Shown: positions 25,894-32,753 of the stretch, in pieces
Numbering within the stretch: the stretch's first letter is position 1
Layout of the letters: every line of letters begins with the position of its first letter
NCBI RefSeq assembly: GCF_025567085.1
Contig: NZ_JAOQJN010000009.1
Span: forward strand, 1-64,000
Length of the DNA: 64,000 bases
Reading direction: 5' to 3'
Source of the DNA: Bovifimicola ammoniilytica
Lineage (GTDB): Bacteria > Bacillota > Clostridia > Lachnospirales > Lachnospiraceae
Notes under the pieces: model-generated
The model's input: only the letters and a program-made list of their open reading frames with translations
Databases searched by the model: none
What the model was told of the DNA's origin: nothing
Translations under genes and position numbers: made by a program

Positions 25894-26775
25894 ATGAAAT
25901 TAAGAAAGGCTTTGATAGTTCAATTAGTATTAATATTATTAATTGGACTGACAGCTTGCGAAAATAGTGGCGGAAAATCAAAAGAAACACAAGATGATTC
26001 ACAATATGAAACTATCATTAATAAATTATTTAGTGATGAAGATAAAGAAACAAAAGACTATCTTAATTCACTGGTAATCAAGAATGTAGGTGAAACAAGT
26101 ACAGATGATTTAACATTTTCAGTTGATGAGCTTATATATGATACTGCGACCGGAATGGGTGCATATCAATTGACTATTAAGAGTAAAAACACTAATTTGT
26201 CGTCTATGCGAAGTAATTTACCTGACTTTTATGCATTTATATGTGAAGATTTTAAACTAGAACTTTTTGATGGAATGATACCATCAGGAGCAGTACGTGG
26301 AATCCAGCATTATGAAAAAAAATTGTTTAAAAATTATGAATATGAAGTAATAAGTGACAATGAGATTTGTATATGGGGACCATACATTGAGAGAGCTACT
26401 GATTTTGGTATAAATGTTGAATATTTTTCGAAAAATACAGAATGTTTACATATTGAGCTTCCACAGGAAAGTAATTATATAGAAATAAAAGTAGATGATG
26501 AGAATATAGAAGGTTTTTATATTTCTCCATTAGGTTTTAAAGTAGATAACAAATATGTTTATAATCAGAGACGAGGTAAAATGGAGAATATTAAAATAAA
26601 TTATAAAGATGGAAGTAGTATAGATCTGTATGATGTTACAGAAGGTATAGGCGGTTATACTGCTGTAGGTTATGAACAAACTATACATGATAAATATTTA
26701 GCATCAAAAAGATTTTTTGTTTTAGATGATATAAAAAGCGTAACTGTAGATGGTAAGGAATATTTTCCTGAATAA
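25894..26775 (+). CDS. Lipoprotein, tandem cluster family member C
   Basis: The 293-residue lipoprotein has lipobox GLTAC near residue 21. From QDDSQYETIINKLF to the KSVTVDGKEYFPE end it is a close copy of member A, with differences mainly in the middle and in a Gly-rich loop. GGAG is 7 nt before the ATG at 25894; the ATG at 25888 is one base from it. Recent duplication. Confidence 0.75.
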   Translation: MKLRKALIVQLVLILLIGLTACENSGGKSKETQDDSQYETIINKLFSDEDKETKDYLNSLVIKNVGETSTDDLTFSVDELIYDTATGMGAYQLTIKSKNTNLSSMRSNLPDFYAFICEDFKLELFDGMIPSGAVRGIQHYEKKLFKNYEYEVISDNEICIWGPYIERATDFGINVEYFSKNTECLHIELPQESNYIEIKVDDENIEGFYISPLGFKVDNKYVYNQRRGKMENIKINYKDGSSIDLYDVTEGIGGYTAVGYEQTIHDKYLASKRFFVLDDIKSVTVDGKEYFPE

Positions 26776-26814
26776 CATATAGATGTTAGTATATATCATA
26801 TAGAATACTATATA

Positions 26815-26858
26815 AAATCTTACAATATACATAGTAAGTATTTGCATATTGTAAGATT
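26815..26858. terminator. Hairpin after lipoprotein C, copy of 24849-24893
   Basis: AAATCTTACAATAT pairs with ATATTGTAAGATTT with one mismatch further in. The sequence around it copies the region after lipoprotein A, showing that the duplication unit includes the intergenic DNA. Confidence 0.55.
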
Positions 26859-26861
26859 TAT

Positions 26862-26945
26862 GAAAAAGTGAAATAGATTTTGGATACGCTGTATAATAGC
26901 AATAGTTTTGAATATGTGTTTAAGTAGCATTATATAAAGAAAGGA
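26862..26945 (+). promoter_or_regulatory. Repeated promoter-like module, copy 3
   Basis: AGATTTTGGATACGCTG and TATAATAGCAATAG, here with a consensus -10 TATAAT, then a diverged tail and AAAGGAAA before the GTG start at 26956. Confidence 0.6.
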
Positions 26946-26955
26946 AATTTATATT

Positions 26956-27963
26956 GTGAATACAAAAAAAACAAGTTGGATATTTATTAGTGTAATAGCA
27001 ATTTTAAATATATTATTATTTTTAAGTGATGTAATTACAATTGTTGAATTTAATATAGTAACCTCATTAATTATTATAGTATCAAGTATAATATGTATTA
27101 TTGAGTGCAAAGAAAGAAAAAAGATTAGATATTTGTTAAGCATAGTTATTATAATATATATCATTTCAATTATTTGTACTTTTGCAAATGATAAAACTGA
27201 CAAACAAATAGATAATGCTCAGATAGAACTTCAGAGAAATAATTTTATAAATAAATATTTCAAGGAAAACAAAAAGGTAAAAATTAAAGATTTGTTATCA
27301 GAAAAAAAGAATTTTATAGAATATAATGAATATACAATAGAATTATCGTACATTTACGAAAAAGAACTTAAAATAGCATATATCGAAATAACAATTACAA
27401 ATCCGGAGTTTGGACAAGAATATATGGAAATTGGTGAAGAACTAAAATATACAGCATTTATAGATAAGCTAAAGATGATTGGAATAAATGAAGATAAGTT
27501 AGGTATTACAGATGATAAAACTGACATAATACCTATGATACCGACGGATTATGTTATGAAGCAGAATACCGTAATATTATATTATGACGTACCACATTTT
27601 GGTGGAAATATATATTTGTATGATTTTAATAAGAATACCTGTATAGAAGAATTTGCTTTAGAAGATACAGTTAATGAAACTTATGAAATGGCAAATGGAA
27701 TATATTTATCGCCATTAGGTATATTTATTACAGGTAATGATGAGAATAAGTATAATTGTGCTGCAGGCTTTGATATAGAACTTGAATATTCAGATGGTTC
27801 GAAAAAGAATATTAATGATATATATTCGGAGTCAGATTTTAGAAAAGATTATACAGAAATAACAGATACCAATTATGCATATTATTTATTTAAAGAAGTT
27901 CAAGATATTAAAAAGATTAGAAAAATATATATAAATGGAACTGCTTATGATATAGATACATAA
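26956..27963 (+). CDS. Membrane protein with family domain, member D
   Basis: The 335-residue protein starts with GTG (AAAGGAAA upstream). Three hydrophobic helices lie within residues 8-78, then a soluble, outside-facing family domain with YLSPLGIFI, LEYSDGSKKNINDI and DIKKIRKIYINGTAYD. It keeps the same domain order as members A-C but with a multi-helix anchor in place of a lipobox. Function unknown. Confidence 0.7.
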   Translation: MNTKKTSWIFISVIAILNILLFLSDVITIVEFNIVTSLIIIVSSIICIIECKERKKIRYLLSIVIIIYIISIICTFANDKTDKQIDNAQIELQRNNFINKYFKENKKVKIKDLLSEKKNFIEYNEYTIELSYIYEKELKIAYIEITITNPEFGQEYMEIGEELKYTAFIDKLKMIGINEDKLGITDDKTDIIPMIPTDYVMKQNTVILYYDVPHFGGNIYLYDFNKNTCIEEFALEDTVNETYEMANGIYLSPLGIFITGNDENKYNCAAGFDIELEYSDGSKKNINDIYSESDFRKDYTEITDTNYAYYLFKEVQDIKKIRKIYINGTAYDIDT

Positions 27964-27972
27964 AATATTGCA

Positions 27973-28060
27973 GGATTTATAAAAAAATAAAATGGATTTT
28001 GGATATGTTGTATACTAGCAATAGTTTGAATATAGAAAATTATAACAAAAGTTTAGAAAG
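27973..28060 (+). promoter_or_regulatory. Repeated promoter-like module, copy 4
   Basis: AATGGATTTTGGATATG, TTGTATACTAGCAATAG, TTTGAATATAGAAAATTA and GTTTAGAAAGG, closely matching copy 1. Precedes the small membrane protein at 28070. Confidence 0.6.
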
Positions 28061-28069
28061 GTACAATAT

Positions 28070-28318
28070 ATGAATGAAAAGACAAAAAAAATCTCATTAA
28101 TAATTTTAAGCATTATGTTAATTAATATAATTTTAGATTTTACTAATATTGTAACAAATAATCAAGTGATTGTAATAACAGCAATATTAATGGTTATAGT
28201 TAATATAGTATGTTTAATCAAAAATAGAAATAATAAAAAGGCTATTTTACCATATATTGTGAGTTCGATTATATTTATTATTATAGTCATGCAATGTTTA
28301 AGGGCATACTTTAAATAA
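28070..28318 (+). CDS. Small three-helix membrane protein, N-terminal module of member D
   Basis: The 82-residue protein aligns over its length with the first 80 residues of the gene at 26956: MNxKTK start, three helices, and a basic KNRNNKK turn in place of ECKERKK. It has no soluble domain. Either a truncated paralogue or a functional stand-alone anchor. AGAAAGG upstream. Confidence 0.55.
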   Translation: MNEKTKKISLIILSIMLINIILDFTNIVTNNQVIVITAILMVIVNIVCLIKNRNNKKAILPYIVSSIIFIIIVMQCLRAYFK

Positions 28319-28396
28319 AATCTAAAGCCAAAAATTTAATTCAATTTATAAAAAATAGCAAAATATACATATGTTGTAAAGTAAAGGAGAGATTTT

Positions 28397-28945
28397 ATGA
28401 GAAAGAGAATTTTATTTGTAGCATTAGTAGCAGTAGTATTAACTGCATGTGGAAGTTTGAAACAATCAACAGAAAGTAATAACAATGTGGATAATCAAAC
28501 TATAGGTGAAGCTGCCAGCACAGAAGAGACAACTAAATTAGAACATCTTAATACTGAAGACAATCTGAAGGAAGATATAAAAGATATTACTAATTATGAG
28601 ATTACAGAGATAAGAATAGATGATGATAGTGGAGTTTATTCTATTACTGATAAAGAAATTATTGATGAATTTAAAAGTAAGATGGCGCTAATTGAACCGG
28701 AATATAATGATTTAGGGTGCCCTGAAGGTATAGTAGGTGGCTGGTCAAATATTTATTTTGTTAATGATACAAATGTTTTATATAAATTGTACGTATTACA
28801 ATATGGAGATGGCGAATATGTGGAATTCAATGGTAAAGCATGCAATAACAAAGAGTTTATAAAAATGGCTGAAGAGATAGACAAAGTAAAAGGTGAGAAG
28901 AAGAAAGCAGGAGGAACAATAATTGGAGAAACAACTAAAAATTAA
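28397..28945 (+). CDS. Lipoprotein of unknown function
   Basis: The 182-residue lipoprotein has lipobox VLTAC around residue 18, a Ser/Thr/Asn linker, and a C-terminal domain of about 115 residues (YEITEIRIDDDSG to EEIDKVK). AAAGGAG is well placed. It does not share the SP-G / DGxEY marks of members A-D, so it is a different family. Confidence 0.7.
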   Translation: MRKRILFVALVAVVLTACGSLKQSTESNNNVDNQTIGEAASTEETTKLEHLNTEDNLKEDIKDITNYEITEIRIDDDSGVYSITDKEIIDEFKSKMALIEPEYNDLGCPEGIVGGWSNIYFVNDTNVLYKLYVLQYGDGEYVEFNGKACNNKEFIKMAEEIDKVKGEKKKAGGTIIGETTKN

Positions 28946-28947
28946 AA

Positions 28948-29025
28948 ATAACAGATATTAATTATTTGAAAAACATAATGGACATTAAAAATGTCGAGTC
29001 GGTTATAATCGATGTAAATTTATGA
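28948..29025 (+). pseudogene. 3' remnant of a member B/D-type gene
   Basis: In one frame this reads ITDINYLKNIMDIKNVESV and then IIDVNL before TGA. ITDxNY matches the end region of member D, and KNIMDIKNVESVIID matches the end of member B almost exactly. Only the last 25 codons survive, with no start; a decayed copy left in an intergenic gap. Confidence 0.75.
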
Positions 29026-29046
29026 AAGTGAAATGGAGGAAAAACA

Positions 29047-29751
29047 ATGAGAAAAAGAATGTTAATGGTAGCAATGGTAACAACAATGGTGTGCTTAACA
29101 GCATGCTCAGGTAAGAAAGAATTAGGCGGTAAGAAAGACGTTAATGTAGTAGAAAGTGTAGACACAAATGAGGCTGATTCAGACAGTGATAATATAAAAA
29201 TAGATAAGTCATTATCAGAGGGTAATGATACCTTGGTTAAAGATTATTATAATGAAGGTATAGATTATAAGAATAATGTAATTTTTAATCCGGATCAGAA
29301 CAAATTTGTTAAGATGGAGAATAACACATATGTTGATTTAGAACAGAATTACAAAGAAGCACATATTACAGTAGATGATTTTGAAGATGATATAAAATGG
29401 TATTATTGCAAAGATGGTAACAGACTTCTTTATAAGCAGGATATTGCTCCAGAAGAGAATACTAGTGTTTATATTGTGACAGAAGCAACATCAGGTGATA
29501 CATATTTATTATTATGTAAGAATAACACACATACAGGTTATTCCTGGCAGTATCCTGTAAAATTTAACGTTGAAACAGGTGAATATGAAGATGTATTTGC
29601 CAGTTCAACTATTAACAATAAGAGTGTAAAAGAATATGGATATCTTAAGAATTGGGAAATAACAGAAAGTAATGTGAAAGTTGATTGCAATGAAACATTC
29701 CTTGAACCTGAATCACAGGTATGGAGAAGAGAAATTGTAACAGTTAAATAA
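29047..29751 (+). CDS. Lipoprotein of unknown function
   Basis: The 234-residue lipoprotein has lipobox CLTAC (residue 20), an acidic linker and a C-terminal domain with WYYCKDGNRLLYK and LLLCKNNTHTGYSWQYP. Its signal peptide is almost the same as that of the next gene, but the mature parts differ. GGAGG upstream. Function unknown. Confidence 0.7.
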   Translation: MRKRMLMVAMVTTMVCLTACSGKKELGGKKDVNVVESVDTNEADSDSDNIKIDKSLSEGNDTLVKDYYNEGIDYKNNVIFNPDQNKFVKMENNTYVDLEQNYKEAHITVDDFEDDIKWYYCKDGNRLLYKQDIAPEENTSVYIVTEATSGDTYLLLCKNNTHTGYSWQYPVKFNVETGEYEDVFASSTINNKSVKEYGYLKNWEITESNVKVDCNETFLEPESQVWRREIVTVK

Positions 29752-29825
29752 GATTTAAGACTAAGTAATATCAAATAATTTATATAGTGTTTAATATATT
29801 AAGCAAATGAAATGGAGAAATCACA

Positions 29826-30506
29826 TTGAGAAAGAGAATTTTAATGGCTGCGATGCTGACAACAATGGTATGTATAACAGCATGTTCAGATAAAAATGAA
29901 TCAGATAAGAATGTTAAAAATTACAATACAAAGGAAAGTATCGAATTATCAGATAGTGTTACAGAAAGTATAGAAGTTAAAAATGCAGATGTAACAGATG
30001 AACTTAAGGTTGTAAATACAGAACTTGTATATGGTGATGACGAGATATTGGTATTTAAAGATTATTATGGCTTATTTGTATATTCTGTAAAAGAAAATAA
30101 GGTAGTTAATTCATTAGATGTAAAATATATTAATTGTGATATGAATCAGGGGGATAATGCCTGCAGTTTCAGGACATATAATAATGGTCAGATAATTGAA
30201 TTATATACACCGGAAGAATCATACAGTTTTTATTGGAAAGAGAATAAATTATTGAAAGATTATAATACTTCTAGTGAAAAAGAAGATAGTAATGAAAATA
30301 TTTCATATGCTGGATTAAAGCTTGATGATGGAACATACGATTGTGTGACTATTGGTGATAACAAGTTATGCGTGAAGAATATCGACAATCAGTATGCGGT
30401 GAAGAATTTATATTGCGTTACCGTTAATAAAGATGGCGAGATAGTTTCCCAAAATAAAATTTATGATTCGTCAGAAATAATTAATGAATTAAGTAAGAGA
30501 GACTAA
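29826..30506 (+). CDS. Lipoprotein of unknown function (TTG start)
   Basis: The 226-residue lipoprotein starts at TTG with GGAG upstream; lipobox CITAC at residue 20 and an almost identical MRKRxLMxAM signal peptide to the gene before. Mature part with YGLFVYSVKENK and LDDGTYDCVTIGDNK. It ends 2 nt before the BtrH-like gene at 30509, so the two are translated together. Confidence 0.7.
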   Translation: MRKRILMAAMLTTMVCITACSDKNESDKNVKNYNTKESIELSDSVTESIEVKNADVTDELKVVNTELVYGDDEILVFKDYYGLFVYSVKENKVVNSLDVKYINCDMNQGDNACSFRTYNNGQIIELYTPEESYSFYWKENKLLKDYNTSSEKEDSNENISYAGLKLDDGTYDCVTIGDNKLCVKNIDNQYAVKNLYCVTVNKDGEIVSQNKIYDSSEIINELSKRD

Positions 30507-30508
30507 TT

Positions 30509-31498
30509 ATGAAGCAGGGAATAGAATGTCTTAATTCCTGTATATATAATTGGTTAATAAATGATAACATACACATAAATATGAGTGACATATATTTCCT
30601 TGGAAATGGTTTCAATATGCATTATACAGGAAATTATGGCGCTCATATGATATATACGGAACAATATGAAGCTAATAAGAGATTTGTAAGAAAATATGCA
30701 CCTGACAGTGTATGGGATAATTATATTGAAGAGGACATTGATAGCATTGATAATAAGAAAGTATTTCTAATCAATATGTTAGAAAAATATCAAAGAATTA
30801 TTATCAGATTATCAAGTTCATCATTGCCATACAATAAGAAATTCTCAAGAGATAAGGAAATATCACATTATATTACTGTAGTTGGTTATGAGAAAAATCA
30901 TTTTATGATATATGATGCCTGTCCACCTGTCACAGATAAAGATGTGTATAGTGGTGAAATAGATGATAAAGATTTATTAGATAACTGGAATACATATAAC
31001 AATGAATATCTGATTCTTAGATATGAAAGAGATGCATTTAAAGAGGACAGAATTAGAGAAGAGGTTATTGCAGCCAGAAATAATCAGTTAAAAGATTATT
31101 TGAAAAATCCATTGTTATCAAATAAGAAAAGATACAGAGGCTATAGATGTTTTATTTCATTATTAGAGGATATGCAGAGTATATTTAGCAATAATATTGA
31201 TACTAAAGGTGTTATGGCAGAATGTAACAGACAGCTTAGAATCGAGGGCTTTGAACAGTCTAAAAAGTTTATATTTGACAATATTTTCACTTCTGGTTCA
31301 GATTTTGAGAATCATGATTATCAGAATCAGAAATACCAGGAGTATCAGGAAATAGTGAAACACTGGGATAAACTTATAATGAATATGTTCAAAGCAGGAA
31401 TAAAAGGAAATGTCGATTTGTTTAATCAGGTAATTGAAGAAACGAAGAGACTTACATTAGAAGAAAATAGAATACTTAAAAATATAATTAAAGAATAA
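30509..31498 (+). CDS. Second BtrH-like cysteine acyltransferase
   Basis: A 329-residue protein with the BtrH_N / C39-like layout: C7 and C11 (IECLNSCIYNW), H120 (ISHYITVVGYEK) and D136 (FMIYDACPP). The C-terminal half is helical and has no beta domain like that of the first copy. Followed after 33 nt by the carrier-ligase fusion, a likely acyl donor. In butirosin synthesis BtrH takes the acyl chain from BtrI carrier protein; the same chemistry is proposed here, not shown. Confidence 0.65.
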   Translation: MKQGIECLNSCIYNWLINDNIHINMSDIYFLGNGFNMHYTGNYGAHMIYTEQYEANKRFVRKYAPDSVWDNYIEEDIDSIDNKKVFLINMLEKYQRIIIRLSSSSLPYNKKFSRDKEISHYITVVGYEKNHFMIYDACPPVTDKDVYSGEIDDKDLLDNWNTYNNEYLILRYERDAFKEDRIREEVIAARNNQLKDYLKNPLLSNKKRYRGYRCFISLLEDMQSIFSNNIDTKGVMAECNRQLRIEGFEQSKKFIFDNIFTSGSDFENHDYQNQKYQEYQEIVKHWDKLIMNMFKAGIKGNVDLFNQVIEETKRLTLEENRILKNIIKE

Positions 31499-31531
31499 TA
31501 TAAGTGATAAATTGCCAGAAATGAGGATAGT

Positions 31532-32665
31532 ATGACGGAAGAAGAGATATTAAATATATGCAGAGATAATATAGATTCAGAGAAAGAGATTATATTAACA
31601 CCAGACACAGAAGTTAGTGTGGAAAACGGTTTTGATTCATTGACAATTATGAACATTATAATTGATGTTGAAGATATATGTGATTTTGAATTAGATGAAT
31701 ATATTATAAGAATAAGTGAGGCTAAATACATAAAGGATATGTTAGAGATTATAAATGAAGCCATAAGCAGGAATAATAATGATAATACTGATATATTAGA
31801 GAGTATTAAGAATGATGAAAAGGAATATCTGTATATTAATAAGGTAAACTGCGAATTTCATTCATTAGATGAGATACTTAAGCAGGGAAATATTGTTAGG
31901 ACTGAAAATGGCGGTGTATGTCTTAATGGAATTTCAGCAAGGTTATTTGATTATTTTGACAAAGTATTTAAGAAATTTGCAATAATTAACTCGGCAATAG
32001 AAGAAAGATATCCGGTCTTACTTTCTAAAGATACTTTGATTAAGACGAAATACCTTAATAATTATCCGGGTAACAGTATGTATGTTGAGGATAGTAATGC
32101 AGTATTATCTCCGTCTGCCTGCTTTCATGTCTATGAAAGATATAAGGATACGGTATTTAAAGATAATACAAGTCTGACATTTTTACAGAATGTATTTAGA
32201 AATGAAAAGGATAAGAACAATGAATTTGGCCGCTTAAGAGACTATCATGTAAGAGAGATTGTGTTTGTGGGAAGTGAAGAATATGTTGACACTTCAATTA
32301 ACAGAATGATTAACAAGACGAGCAGATTTATGGTAGAGCTTGGATTAAAGGGCGATATTGAGAGTGCAACAGATTTATTTATTACACCTAATATGAACAG
32401 GTATAAACTTATCCAAATGCATAATAAGGCAAAATATGAGTTGAGATTAGAGTATGATAATAATAGAGATATATCGGTTGCATCATTTAACAGGCATGGC
32501 AAAACATTTTCTCATACATTTAATATAGGTGTATCGGGAGTGGAAAATGTTGTGTCGGGCTGTATCGGATATGGAATTGAGCGTTTTGTTATGGCATTTT
32601 TGAGCCAGTATGGTTGTAATGTAGAGAATATGCCAAAATGTGTAAGGGATTATATAGAGTCATAA
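31532..32665 (+). CDS. Carrier protein fused to amino acid:[carrier protein] ligase
   Basis: The 377-residue product has an N-terminal carrier domain (1-80) with phosphopantetheine site S36 (GFDSLTIM). The rest resembles the seryl-tRNA-synthetase-like amino acid:carrier-protein ligases: motif 2-like GRLRDYHVREIVFVG (about 233-247), motif 3-like CIGYGIERF (E350, R351), SQYGCNVEN, and no tRNA-binding arm. C197, E242 and C344 are in place for the active-site zinc, and the 45/102-residue spacing agrees with what I remember for the Bradyrhizobium enzyme. It would load an amino acid (Gly or Ala in known members) onto its own or the free carrier. The fused arrangement is unusual. Confidence 0.75.
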   Translation: MTEEEILNICRDNIDSEKEIILTPDTEVSVENGFDSLTIMNIIIDVEDICDFELDEYIIRISEAKYIKDMLEIINEAISRNNNDNTDILESIKNDEKEYLYINKVNCEFHSLDEILKQGNIVRTENGGVCLNGISARLFDYFDKVFKKFAIINSAIEERYPVLLSKDTLIKTKYLNNYPGNSMYVEDSNAVLSPSACFHVYERYKDTVFKDNTSLTFLQNVFRNEKDKNNEFGRLRDYHVREIVFVGSEEYVDTSINRMINKTSRFMVELGLKGDIESATDLFITPNMNRYKLIQMHNKAKYELRLEYDNNRDISVASFNRHGKTFSHTFNIGVSGVENVVSGCIGYGIERFVMAFLSQYGCNVENMPKCVRDYIES

Positions 32666-32672
32666 GATAAAA

Positions 32673-32702
32673 TTTACATTTACTTATATATTGTGGTATA
32701 AT
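32673..32702 (+). promoter_or_regulatory. Promoter of the M16C protease gene
   Basis: TTTACA (32673-32678), 18-bp spacer, TATAAT (32697-32702) with an extended TGG before the -10. It starts right after the preceding stop, marking the end of the cluster. Confidence 0.75.
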
Positions 32703-32753
32703 CTCATTTATATTGGATTATTACTATTAAAAATATATAAAGTGAGGAAATCA

